From the NCBI GenBank assembly GCA_019055375.1, contig JAHQIW010005454.1:80917-144916 (forward strand): a DNA stretch of 64,000 nt, written 5' to 3'. Positions 36,911-55,955 of this stretch are shown piece after piece. The notes beneath the pieces were generated by a model, which made no database searches, was not told the origin of the DNA, and saw only the letters and a list, made by a program, of their open reading frames with translations. The position numbers were made by a program, and so were the translations under genes. The stretch comes from Parelaphostrongylus tenuis. Taxonomy: Eukaryota > Nematoda > Chromadorea > Rhabditida > Metastrongylidae. Numbering within the stretch: position 1 is the first letter of the stretch; each line of letters starts with the position of its first letter.

Positions 36911-39900
36911 GAAAGCTCTATGGAACGCTACAGACAGGTTATACTCGAGAGTGCAAGGAGACGTGCTCAACTTAGAACGTTCACGGAAAAGACGAAAAAA
37001 TGGACTGATTGGTAGAAGTATAAAGAACTGTGAGACGATTAAATAAAGTGAAGAAAAACAAGTTGCGCGTTCTTGCCTATATTGTGAGAGTGAACTCATC
37101 TTTCCCTATATGGTTGCATAAACTCCTGAATATCGGCCATATGTGATTCGTAGAAGTCGATTGGTTTCTTGCACCTGAGCCTTACATTTCATTGAATTCC
37201 TATTGCCATTAGAAAGGAGGTTAGAAATGTGGGTCGTAATACCTTCTTTGACCGCTCACCAATCACCTCTTCAACAGTGCCCTCTTGATGTGACTGAGGA
37301 CAACACAGAGTAATATTGACCGAAGTTTCATACGTTTCCCTTTCCACAGAGCTTTGATAGGTAAAATTCACTTGCAATTATCTCAGTCGACCACTTCCAA
37401 AGGCACACCTCCAAAGACAGTGAATGGCGGAAGAGTGACAACAATGAGAAAAGAGGGAATGTGTAGTACTCATACTTAACAAAAACGCTTGTGGTTTTAT
37501 GCACAGAATTCTTTCGTAATGCAAAAAATATTTGACACCTATTCGCATATATGATCTATAGATAATATGCACAAATCAAAAAAGCCCATACATCCAAATG
37601 TATGGGCAGGACACTTGTGGGAAGCAGTTGGGCGGATCAGGTCTACGGATTACTGATGAAAGGTCACAACCATGTATACGTGGGTCACACTGAATAGATT
37701 TTGAGAGGCTCGGAACTGAAGGAAGTACAGGGAATCGCCTTGAAGTCAGTCAGTTGAAAAAATACCTAGAACACGCAGAATCAGTAGGCACGTCCACCGC
37801 CAAAGGCTGCAACGGTGGATAATGCCTATAAAATAAATGGACGATTGCATCGATCGCCTGTTTTTCAATTATGTGGTTCCAGTTCTTGATGTACGCTGAT
37901 AATCGAAAAATTATTGAAAACTATCGATGAAGTGGTATAGCATGCAGTATTCACCATCATGTTTAACCAAATATTCACTGTTTTCTAATTTTCATTTTCT
38001 GTGACAACTTTTGGATATTGCATAAGATAGAAACTATCGAAACTAAGAGATTTTCGCAATGTCCTTTCTAATATTTATTACAATTCACTGAATGTGAAGA
38101 CATCATAACTGCTTAGTAAACTAGTGCTTTTCATCACACATAGGAGCTGTATGTCCTCTAAAAACTTATGAGCGGTTAGAGTGAACCGTGATGCATCAGA
38201 TTCGAGAAATCCAAAAAATTCCTTCAAGGCGAAAAAACGCTAATCAACCATTTCGAGGACGGAGCTTTTCCTGCCTTCTCCTAACATATTCAATGAACAT
38301 TCGAAAGCTTAATTCTAGACAATTTCATTGGTCTACTTGGCCTGTAGAAAAACGCTTCTATTGCGATGTAGCACCTAAAAGAAAATTAGGTTTCACTTTC
38401 GGCGCGCACTTTTTGCTCGGCTGAGGTTTGTGCAGGGATTTTCAGCACTTTGAGTACCTACCAGATAGCTTGGAAAATGGTATTTTGAAGATGGTTTCGA
38501 TTTTGCAAGCCTTCACATAACGAAAGGATTATACGCTTTGCACTTGGATATATTCCCAATAGTAGCGTATGGTTGTATAGAGAAAATCGTGCTGAATTAT
38601 AGCGCTGGAAAACATCTGGAAATCTTCTTGAGGCGATGAAAACTCTTCTCTTTGTTCTCAAAGCGTTTGAAAAGAGCTTTTCTGGAAACCAATTCGTGCT
38701 TCAGGAATCGTCGAGATTTAAGTTATCCAATGACCAAAAATATTGCTGAAACGTCGAAATGTAAACTTTCAACTAAACGTGATAAATGTGGGGAACAAAT
38801 CTTCTCCAGCGGGGAAAGTCTCCAGAAAACCGTGCATCTTTTTGGATACACAACGCCCCAAAAGGATTAAGTAATGAAAGTCACGCGCCGCTTTTCGATC
38901 TCACGCTGAGGAAGCGGTTTTCATTGCCGTCACGAACGGGAAAGCGATGCTCAATGATTTGAATGCATGGCATATCTTCCAAGAATTGATCATCACTGAA
39001 GGCTGTATTCCGTGTTTTTATAACCAGTGTACATGCATGATTGTCCCCACACAGAAACACGCATGAAATGTAGCAGGTACAACTTTATCATGGATTTTTA
39101 TAACGATAAAGCAAAATTCGCAAAGTAGGATTAGCAATAGACGCATAAGCAAGAATGATCTTCTCTGACGGTTTGAGATCTTCAGGTGTTACTTTCAAAA
39201 TTGACTCGAGGTCGTGAATGCAAGTTTAATGAATCCGAATTTATGTACACTTTTGAATTATTCTAGATAGATCTTAACATAATTCGTTATAGACGCACTT
39301 TGAAAAATCTCATCGATTTAACACATTGGGTCGAAAAAAAGAGAAAATTTCCTAATGTCGATCAGGTAATGTCTTATCTAGACGTTCTCCTGCATTTCTG
39401 TGGTGCTAGAAAAGTTCTATAATATCTTTCTCTTGAACGTACACATTCGCCTAGACGAAATTCACAAAAATCATATTGATTCCATTCATGCAGTTGTAAG
39501 GTGTTCATCGGATAGATGTCGTGAAAAAGTGAAATATCTATGGATTGAAATGGAGTGGACTTGTTGAGAAACGCTGAGCACAAACTTCCAGACAGATTTT
39601 TGGAGTATCTAAAAAGTTCTTTGACTCATACGATATTGTGCAAAGAAGGAACATTAAGCGTCAACTTCATTTATTTACAAACCAATAGTTGACAGTACAA
39701 ATGAGCAGACTGAATGCACAACAAACGAGTGAGCGGCTGTGCCAGCTATCCTCATCCATTAAAGAATAGAAGAGCAAGCATATTATGGGCGTTGATATCT
39801 TTACGATGGAATATCACCTTCCCTCATACACCGAAATACGAGCACGGGTTCAGTTTACTAGCGCCACATTTTCACTTGCTCTGTAATGCACCCAAGAGAT

Positions 39901-40385
39901 CATATCAAAATGAACAATCAGTCGTAAGTTCATCGATATATTCTTAAGGTTACGGAAGTAATGTTAATGTTAGAGGAAAGTAATGAACCAAAACAAGATG
40001 AGCCTAAAGGAAAATTGTTAGAGAATTAGGATCTGTAGGACTCGTATGCAGAAATCACTTATGATAATAGCGTGTGGACAAATTGGAAAGCAACCGTAGA
40101 CCTTATCTTCAAATTATATCACCACAATGATTCTGTTGATGATATGTGGGTAAATTCTTGATGTTTTCAAAAATAAAGAAAAATTTAGAATACTGGCCAT
40201 CATTATATAAAATGCTGACACATTGGATACGTCATAATGCCAAATAGAGACCGATAAACAGATAAGTTTTGCTCAAAACGAGTATAATAAAACAACATTT
40301 TTACGCATCGACTTCACCTTCAATATTAGTGCCACTCTAGAAACTCGCTGCTCTATAAGTTGAGACGATCTGATGAGTAATGTAA

Positions 40386-47279
<6,894 letters not shown>

Positions 47280-47500
47280 GGCGGGAATCTCCCGTTCGGC
47301 CGACACAAGAGTAGTGTGGGATGGGAACCGCTTGCACGTTGATGCTGCACACACGCAGACTTCGAAGAGTAGATCTAGCTGTGGGAGACTCCCACTGGCT
47401 CCACCGCTACCATCCACAAAAGCCAAAGGGGCGGGCCAAGTCGCCGCGACCAATCAGAGTCAAGACGGCGGCCAAGCGCAGATCAATGCAGTGCAATGAA
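47280..47500 (-). promoter_or_regulatory. lag-1 5' flank, promoter-like GC-rich segment
   Basis: This segment is clearly richer in G+C than its surroundings. On the plus strand it holds a CCAAT box (GCGACCAATCA, 47,446-47,456), a GC box (GGGCGGG, near 47,430) and ATGGGAA (47,321-47,327), which fits the CSL consensus RTGGGAA and could allow autoregulation. A TGTGTGCAG acceptor-like site (about 47,345) could receive a spliced leader. Promoter function is inferred from position and motifs. Confidence 0.5.
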
Positions 47501-48565
47501 GACGGTACCACAACGGTGAAATCTCAAAACTCTCTTGCCAAAGGGGTTGGAAAAAATTGGTCGTCCCATTGCAAGACTTAAATAATTCAAGATTTTCACT
47601 TCAAATATAGAAATTAATGAAATCGAAAAATTCAAGATCTTAGCGATGAATCACCTAAGTTAAAGAAATACTCTGATAGAAAGCGCAAGTCCGGAGAGCA
47701 CATGTGTTTCGTGTAGCTTAATCGTCAATAATTTATCATAAATCGCACTATTGTTTGGAGAGGGCTCATCTTGCGACCAGCTGATGTCCTAAGTGACCTC
47801 ATTTTATGCTGTACCACCGCATCAAGATCTTCATTTCTGCCCCGTATAGTTATGATGTTATTGCAGGAAATAAGCGAAGAAGTAGAGTTCCCTGTTAAAA
47901 TTAGAGTTCGTGAAAAACATCGCACATTAGTTAAGTTTTGCACTGTGTTAACGGAAATTTTCCCATTCATAGACATTTTTCTTCAAAAAAAAAATTCAAC
48001 ATGGTATTTGATGAAACGCCCTGATAAAACAATTAAAAAATTGAACTAAAGAAGCAATTTTATATGAAAAAATAAAGGCGATCGAACTGGTATATAGTAA
48101 TTGTTTTGTACATGCACCGAAATTACACGTAGATAAAAAGGCACTTCGAGATACTGCATGAAAAAGACAGTTTTAAATTTCGAATTCGACTCTAGCAATT
48201 ACCGTAGTATCATGAGGATGCTCCGGGAAAAAAGCAAAAGCAGTGCTAGGTCGCTGAGTGAGACGACAAACACTCGAGAAGTCATGGGAGGGTGGAAATA
48301 GTCGCTCATTAGAGCTCTTGTCTTTCTTCAATTACAAACACAAGATCACAGCAGAACTTAGAGATCTCATATCGCTATTAATTTGTGTTACGAGAGTATA
48401 AAGATCTACTTAATACTAAAGACTTTACGCATACCTAAAATTCAAAAACATTGTTTTTCATTATCTCTCGTATTTCACATGATCACGCAAAACACATTTC
48501 ATCGCAGTCCATTTAGCACTGACATTTCAAAGATACTTCGTTTTCAATTCTGACAATATTTATTA

Positions 48566-49151
48566 CGTTGGAAAGAAAGTTCTGGGGCACTTGTGAAAGA
48601 TTTGATATTTATGCATAAAATCCAAACGAAAGCGATAATAACTATTCTTCAAAATAAAGGCTATCGTTCTTTACAACCTTCTGCTATCAATCCGCCAAGT
48701 TTCGCATCTGGTCGAACTACCTACCTACGGTTGCCAATTCGCTAGCACTTGACGGCGGTTCGTCTTCTAATGGAGCAATCAAATCCTCGCTGTTCAACTT
48801 TCTTGGACGTCCTGAACGAGGCTTGTCTTCGAGGTCAAGATCTCCGGCATCAAAGCGTTGAAACCAGCGTCCAGCAGCAGATTTGCTTGCTGTGCCTTCC
48901 CCTTCAATTTCGTTGATTTCATCGACTGCAGCTCGCTGTGAAAAACCCTTTCTCCAATAATGACGCAATAAAACACGAACTTCTATTGTATCGTTGGACA
49001 TGGCGGAGGCTGATGACAAAGTGAAGACATATACGAATAATATCTAGGCCTTCAGCGGGAAAATCCCACATGAGAAACTGTAATATTCCCATGGTATGTA
49101 TGGGAGTTATCTCATGCTTATTGAAGTGCCCCACAACTTTCTTAACAACAG
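48566..49151 (-). mobile_element. Short mariner element with both inverted ends and a truncated transposase
   Basis: Left end CGTTGGAAAGAAAGTTCTGG and right end (complement) GTTGTTAAGAAAGTTGTGGG both continue GGGGCACTT inward, and each is flanked by TA. The 586-bp interior encodes only the first HTH domain of the transposase, so the catalytic D,D34D region has been lost by internal deletion. Confidence 0.8.
48717..49001 (-). pseudogene. Mariner transposase N-terminal HTH domain
   Basis: From the ATG at 48,999-49,001: MSNDTIEVRVLLRHYWRKGF, then RAAVDEINEIEGEG and RWFQRFDAGDLDLEDKPRSG. This is the HTH_48 domain of mariner/SETMAR proteins, uninterrupted for 95 codons. The frame ends soon after SASELA, where GTAGGT could also act as a splice donor. 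A domesticated small protein is possible, but there is no evidence of expression. Confidence 0.8.
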
Positions 49152-49159
49152 TAGTAAAA

Positions 49160-51450
49160 TTTTTAACTAGTACGAAAATACACTGGCGGTACATAAATGA
49201 TCCAAAACAATAGACGTAGGATGTTCAAAGCCAAGAAAATGATAGAAACGATTGCAACTTGTATTTTGCAGTCATCTGCGAGTTTGACTGCCAAGTTGAG
49301 AGATATTTGCAATAGTGTTAAAACGAGGTAACGAAAAGGTGCACTGTGGTCCACTAAGGGGTAAAGTTAGTTATAAAGCTTTTCGAGACCACAAACGTTA
49401 TGCAAGATCATCAAGACAAATGTTGGTCATAACTGTTTGTTATTTGAAATACTGCTCAATTTAGACTTTGATATTTAACGGATCGCACTGTTTTTTTATA
49501 ATTACCAACAGTTCTCGATTGCAGAACCTCCCACACCGAGATAATAGATTTTGCTCTATTGCTTTATCAAACTTACATTAATCCTAATTATTAGTTCATT
49601 TTATCTTTCAGGATTAAAATTCATAAAAACATTGGAAAGGAAACTTAGGTTTCCAAAACTTTCACCGCAATAGCGGCATCTACAAGCATTAACATCGCAC
49701 TAAGGTAATTTCTTCTCCTAAACTTTGACTGATGGTACCTAGGGTGTTCCGAATACAAGCTTTAATGAGGATAGGGAGAAAATGAAAGGTTTGAGGTTCG
49801 AAAACCACGATTTTTTTGGCGCATGAAAGAGATATTATTGGAAAAAATGTGTATATCCAAGAGAACCTTATTTCAAACAATGAAGTATGCCTTTCGTTGA
49901 GATATTATGATTACAAAAGTCTAAGGCTTTTCACTTCAAAGCGGTGTTTACTACGTATTGAACAGTAACAAAAAAGTGTTAACGCCCCTTACTTTTGGTG
50001 TATTGATTTCACTCTTAAAACTGACGCTTCTCAAAGAACGATGAACTTATCGATGTTGCGTATTATTTATTCTCATTGATTACTGTGGGAAAAGGCCTTG
50101 CGAGCAACTCCACCACACCACTAGAATATATGACTTTACAGGAAAAGCGGTGAGCGGGGACAGAGTCTAATTCTAATTTTAGGAAAAAAATGTATAAAAA
50201 AATGACAGCGAATCTAGAAATTCAAAAATAATTTGAACAGAATATTGAAAGAACGTTTCCAAATAAGGATTTCACGATTGAACGCTTCAGCTAGACCTGC
50301 TCGATGATCGACGGTCAATCGAACGCTTGGCAAACAGACTTCTCTTAATTTGTAAATTTCACGTAGAACTGCAACTTGTCCAGAAAATAATCTTCATGCA
50401 TCACAGTGTTTGGAATCACAGTTACGACGTCATTCTAAAATTTTAATAAAATGTTTAACATAATGATTCAACGCCGCTTAATTTGCTTCAAAAGGCACAA
50501 ATGCACAGCTCACCTAGTATTCAAATAATTTTTCCAACGGATGTGATGAGAAAATATGACCATCGCCACAGGAAACAAAAACATCACCTCGTGAAATTTT
50601 GCAGTTTTTTTTTAAAATTTTCTTCAGTCAACAAGGTGTTCAGCACGAAGTGAAAAATTTCCACTACAGAACGCAAAAGACGTTTGGAAAAAAATTTAAG
50701 TAGTCAGTGAAGAACTTGATTTTCAACAAAGACGTTTCTGGCATTAAAAAATACTGTAGTATTCCATATAAAGACCTCATTGAAGGGTTCCGAGAGGGTT
50801 AATGTTAAGGATACGATGTATGACGGAGTGACTTATGCTTTCCATGTACATGTAAACATCTTCATGCATAAAGGCGACGTGAAAACGTGAACGAGGATTG
50901 TGTCCCACAAATTGATTACTATAGAAGTATAAAGAAAACCGGAAGTACATATGATCAGATTTCGAGTAGATAAAACAGACTGGTCCCTAAGCGTACTCTG
51001 CGAAACTATGAAAAGTTACTAACGAATACACCCAATTCATAGGATATGACATAAGATCTACGCATGGAACAATAGGGAAAAAGCAATGAAATACAGGGGA
51101 CTCACTGTACAGCTCTCGAAATAAACTTCGACACTATGCAGGCGAATAAAAGGACGGAGAAGCCATCGAAAACTTAAGACCTTTCTAAGCAGCTAAGCTG
51201 TAGAACTTTGATACACATATTCGTTTACAACCAAAGCACCATAACGCCGAGAGTGTCCATCGACAAATTTGATAATGCAAACTACAACAAATACTATTTT
51301 ATCGAACAGACGGTGTCATAAAGTGACTGTCCAAGGAAGTCCGATTACGATCATAAAGAAATGTTCTTCAGTGCAAGCATTTTGTTGAATTAGTAGGCGA
51401 CGATGATGTTTTTCGGTATCAAGATTCTGATTACGAACATGAAAATTAAC
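49160..51450. other. Intergenic DNA, nothing recognised
   Basis: AT-rich sequence with only short frames. No splice-consistent exon, RNA gene or strong repeat was seen. Confidence 0.5.
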
Positions 51451-51459
51451 GACCCGGAT

Positions 51460-51860
51460 TAGATGTCTACAGTAAAAAGGTCGGAATCATTACCAACTCT
51501 GACAGTCTCTACTTGCAAGTCAACAACATGTTACGAGGAAGGTAAGAACGAAGCTTTCGAAAATATTTATAGAAGAATTCCAGAAGAAAGGTCACACCTA
51601 AATGCTCACGATCGGTGATTCCAGTATTAATTTAGATTTTGAGTGACCAACTATGCAACTTCAATAGGCCTCATGAACAGAAATGCAGCAAACAACGTGA
51701 GAAGCTATTTCAGTTTATAACGATGACCACCAATATCTAACAACAACCCACAATCCTGGAACCCCTGGCTCAACGTCAGACGTCAAATGGAGTGTTTCAT
51801 ACAGATGCTGATTTTATCATCATTTAAAGAACTCAAACGGTCAACGTTAGCGCTCTTTGA
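51460..51860 (+). pseudogene. Heavily eroded RTE endonuclease remnant
   Basis: Scattered matches across frames: DEAFENIYRRIPEE, then LTIGDSSINLDFE (against VVIGDFNAKLG of the endonuclease), then TSNGVFHTDADFI (against SPNGxTHAEIDxI). The order fits an RTE endonuclease, but frameshifts and stops are many, so the call is tentative. Confidence 0.4.
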
Positions 51861-53159
51861 AGATCTATACGCGAACATGCAATAGCGTGGTCAACACTCA
51901 GCTGCTCGTTTTGTAATCTTAGAATCATCATAGATGATAAAGTTTTGCCTTTCGGGATTATTTTTGGCATAGTGGCTTTATCAAAAACATCAATCAAAGT
52001 ATTGCAGTCCATCGAATCTTGTCAAGATGTGGGGCAAGGTTGTGATTCGAAAACCATCAAATTATGGTCCCACAGCGACTGAATAGGAGAGGAAAGTAAC
52101 AATATGATAGAGAATTTTCATGGCACAAAAATACATTTTAGCGGAACCAAGTGGCCAATCCCCAAAATTCAAATGCTGCTCGTTCTATAGGCTTTTTACT
52201 TTGACCAACCTCTGAAAAGAGTTAGCGGAACACGAAAAAAAGCAGACGTACAAGTGAGCCGGTTTCGAAGCGTTGAGCAGCATGGATTATGTCCAATTGA
52301 CAAAAATGCTTTCTCTCTTTGTTCTCACTTTCATAAACATGAAAATTTGTCGTTGCAGCGAGAAGGGGCTGGTCGGTATCATTGCAAATATAACAGCGTT
52401 TACACAAAAATCAGTTGATGACCTACACAGCAACACGATAATTGGCGGCTCGTCATTCCACAGCCCAAAGAAAGGAACTTGACAAAACAGAAGAATATAT
52501 CTTCACCTTTATGACTAATTACCTGATAAAAACATGCTTATGGATTCAAGCAGCACACAAGTGAAAAAATGCTGCCCAACTTGATCGATGACGAGACTCG
52601 CTTTCAACTAACCTTAACTCACAGAGGGCAATGCTAGATTTTTGTTTAAGTGCTTAATTTTCGGTTGATACAGCAAAGTTTATTACAGAATTTCTGCGGT
52701 AATCTTTGAGAATACGCGATGAATTCACATATTCTTTCGGATGTTAGAAGGGACACTCATAAGGGGAAAATTTGTCTTTCTTAAATCACTTCATAATCAG
52801 CAGCACCATTCACTTATCAGAGCGTCGCAGCTAGATACAATGGCGCCAAGAACCAGGCACTTTGTACAGTTTGGTTACACAGTTATAACATGAGAGCTCA
52901 TTGAAAAGCTTATGAGAGTTTGGAAAAGTGAATACGTATAGTACGTCGAAATGCTTGCCCATTCGTGCAGGTTCACTACTGTCTCTTGTGGACCTGAAGA
53001 ATATCTATTCTGAATTGTAAGCCTTGGAAATGTGAACTTTTGAGAACTATGAAAAGAACTGCCATAATTGTGAGGGTTAATGATAGAATGACACAAAAGT
53101 GTTTCACGTCCGGAGCTTAACGACAGACGTAAAATTCGGAATAATCATGATTGGCTCTT

Positions 53160-53230
53160 CTATACTACACATGTGTACATGCAAATGTATATATACATAT
53201 ATGTACGTATATGCACATATGTCTATACAT
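53160..53230. repeat. TA/CA-rich microsatellite
   Basis: CATGTGTACATGCAAATGTA and TATACATATA-type units. It sits directly before a tRNA-like SINE head. Confidence 0.85.
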
Positions 53231-53237
53231 GAAAATA

Positions 53238-53330
53238 CGCAAGAGCGCTGTGACCGAGTGGTTGTAATGCTCGTCACGATGCGCTTAGGGCTAAGTCCTA
53301 CCTCGTCATTCTTCGGCACTCAACAAGACC
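53238..53330 (+). repeat. tRNA-derived SINE copy
   Basis: The A-box-like GTGACCGAGTGGTTGTAATG is followed by GATGCGCTTAGGGC and CTCAACAAGACCCC. The B box is degenerate. Confidence 0.5.
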
Positions 53331-53464
53331 CCCTATTGAACACCACAGCCAAGCTATTCTTGAGTTTGCGGGAAGGTACGCTCAAGTAGTATACTGCTCC
53401 ATGATGTTCAAGAAGAAAAAAAAACGAATTGAATGCTAGGACTACTGGATTCCACGCAGTGGAA

Positions 53465-53763
53465 AAGTATGTATATTTATACGTATAGATATATGTATAT
53501 GTAAATATACATATAAATATATATGTGCGTATATAGGCACGTACATGCTTAAATGTGTGCGTGCATGAGTATAAATTCGTATATACATTTAATTCCATAC
53601 ATAAACATAATTGTGCATATTTATGTATATATACATGCATACATATTTACATATTGTGTATGTACGTATACACATGTACATGTATATACATATATATATA
53701 TACGCATATACATATATATGCATATATGTATTATATATATATATATGTATATATGCATGTATG

Positions 53764-53818
<55 letters not shown>

Positions 53819-53830
53819 ATATATATAAAG
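53465..53830. repeat. Long TA-rich microsatellite, ends in a pure TA run
   Basis: About 360 bp of TATATG/TACATA units; the last 60 bases are almost pure TA. Three overlapping Tyr/Ile-rich frames are artefacts. Confidence 0.95.
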
Positions 53831-54019
53831 ATGTCACTTCACCACTTCGGTCACAGTCTTTCATCACTGTGCGGATCTCGGTCTTCCTAGATTCAAGTCG
53901 TTTTGCGCCTTCTTCTGGAACACCGTTGAATACTAGGTGAAAACGCTACTTTGCAATTTCGAGGATAGCCTTTCCATGACCTTCCGTAAAACGTTTGTTG
54001 TTGACTGCCGGAGAATGTT

Positions 54020-54155
54020 GGGGATAGAATCGGCCACGCACCGCTGCGCTATGAGCATCACAATCACTAGGCCTTGATACCCTCTCCCCATACATATATA
54101 TACATGCATGTATATATGCACACATATATACATATATACATATGTATTTGTTTAC
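54020..54155 (-). repeat. tRNA-derived SINE copy followed by microsatellite
   Basis: On the minus strand AAGGCCTAGTGATTGTGATG (A box) and GTGGCCGATTCTATCCCC (B-box-like). TATATG microsatellite lies at 54,088-54,150. A SINE head and microsatellite are also joined at 53.2 kb. Confidence 0.55.
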
Positions 54156-54365
54156 CTGTATACTGTGTAAATATTCATGATTCACACATGCACATATGCA
54201 CAGTAATGTAATTATATTAGATGCTCACTGACTCAATTGACGCTTCTCTTTCCAGGCAGTAAGCGACCTGGAACATGAGTAGTGAAATATGAACAAAACG
54301 TGGAAGTTTGGCTCGAGTGAATTTCAAATCGCCATTATCCTTTTCGGAATTCACGTGCCACTCAC

Positions 54366-54496
54366 CACATCGACTGCAGCCTTTGCTGCGCCTTTCTCTC
54401 AGCCACATTTTTACTCTGCTGGTGCTATCAGCAATCACCCGCCAAGGGAAATGGTCTGGAGAGCACACATCAGTATCGAAGCCAGTGAACTTGAAG
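54366..54496 (-). CDS. Candidate exon of unknown gene
   Basis: Strong acceptor TTTTGCTGCAG|C and donor GATGTG|GTGAGT flank an open 43-codon segment: FKFTGFDTDVCSPDHFPWRV then IADSTSRVKMWLRERRSKGC. G+C is higher than its surroundings. No family recognised and no partner exon found. A plus-strand frame overlaps it, so it could equally be a repeat or chance. Confidence 0.3.
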
Positions 54497-54789
54497 CTGC
54501 AGCAAAATAAAAATAGAAAGACCGAGATAAAAAAAGGCAGATGCCTCGGTTGGAGCAGTGAATAGCAAGTGCGCCCCAAAAAAGATAATGGTGAGTTGCA
54601 AGCCTAACTAAGATACCGATATCTGAACAACTTCAGCATTCTTGGGCTTATTTATGAGTGGATTTCGTAACAAGAGCACAACAAGGATCAGCGAACCTAG
54701 GATTGTCATTGAGGACCAGAACGAAAAACACAATATTTACGTCTACAGCCTTCACTTCAAGTGAGATGAGAGAGGTCTGAAAATTTTTT

Positions 54790-54905
54790 TGACGGTACAT
54801 AATTGCAATAAACCCAATAGAATTGAGTGGTGAGCAAAAATACGACCTCAGACGAGAGTCGAACCCGCGTTTTATCCATAACATATCCTTACCGTACCAT
54901 GCGAA
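54790..54905 (-). repeat. tRNA-derived SINE copy
   Basis: On the minus strand the B box GCGGGTTCGACTCTCGTC is followed by TGAGGTCGTATTTTTGCTCA and CCACTCAATTC, the family tail. Confidence 0.65.
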
Positions 54906-55955
54906 AATGCAGTCAAACTTTAGAAATTATGAGTATACAATTGCAGCTAAGAATGTGGGGAAATCTTCGCAGTGCATTTCTAAAAGCTACAGAAATAGGA
55001 AAGTTTTGAACCATACGCTTGCTCAAAGAGTCAGTTGTTCGATGTTCGATAAATTTTCAAAGACAATGCTTTAAAAAGACCTTCCATTGAGCATTCTCAT
55101 ATTGAATTGAACAAAATACGCCATACAGTTCCACAAAATGTTTCCTACATCTCATTATTAGACGTTTTTCGTTTCACTTTTGTGGTATCGAAAAAACCAC
55201 TTCGATTTCTTATCGGACATAATTTGATCAACTTGCAGTGCTATATATTAGGTCTTCACCTAAGTTTAGCACGAGAGCAATAAAGACCAATAAAGCAATA
55301 ATTCATTAATGAAAAGTAATTCAAACTTCTCAACAACACTATTCAATTGCGCATTCTTTTGCGATGATTCTAGTATACAACTTGTCTATACTTGCTTTAA
55401 TATGGAGTTGTTGTGGGAACAAACACGCATGTTACTCATGCACGAGTGGCGCGTAGGGCAAGATGTTAGTGAAACCCGAACGCGACTTATCCTATAGACT
55501 GTTCTCTTAAACTATGAACTTCGAGAACCCCTTTCTCGCCCTCCTTTCTGCAACAGCATCACCATCTCAAGCTTCATAAATCTTGCGCCCCGCTTCACTA
55601 GCATTTTCCTCTATGCGTCAATCGTGTATGAGTTAGCAAACAAATTTTTCCCGAGACAGCTCTTCTGAAGAAAGTACAGGCAAGCTGTATGCCAAAATAT
55701 TCGAGAGAAAATGAGCGATTGAATGGTGTTGCTGAGCAATTCTAACTACTTCTTGGTTATAAATTTGGTATTTATTCCTATAGTGACAAATCTTAGGAGA
55801 AGACATAACATAACTAGCTTCCGACTTTAGTTGACCCAACATCATTCAGAACAGGCTGTCATCATTCAAGTTGAACATACATTGTCAACCGTGTAGAGAA
55901 CCTTTTCACTTCCATTTACCGCCTATTATTTCTTCATTTTTTTAAATTTTTTTTA

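Larger units (their letters stand above)
26560..40385. other. Long intergenic region, no host gene recognised
   Basis: Apart from the repeats listed separately, no exon-like frame with convincing splice sites was found on either strand. The segment 33,870-34,090 (GC-richer, minus-strand GAACCGGGCGACACCGCCTA) and 37,580-37,830 look like further eroded repeats. A frame at 34,530-34,615 (QPAQSEMFLHHLQEQEMFPA) ends at a possible GTTAGG donor but has no partner. Confidence 0.5.

Noticed and set aside
37580..37830. Possible RTE C-terminal fragment
   Set aside because: Only a WAGH-like start could be matched; the rest does not follow the RTE pattern.
53553..53940. Three overlapping Tyr/Ile-rich frames of about 100 codons
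   Set aside because: They translate the TA microsatellite, which lacks stops in several frames.
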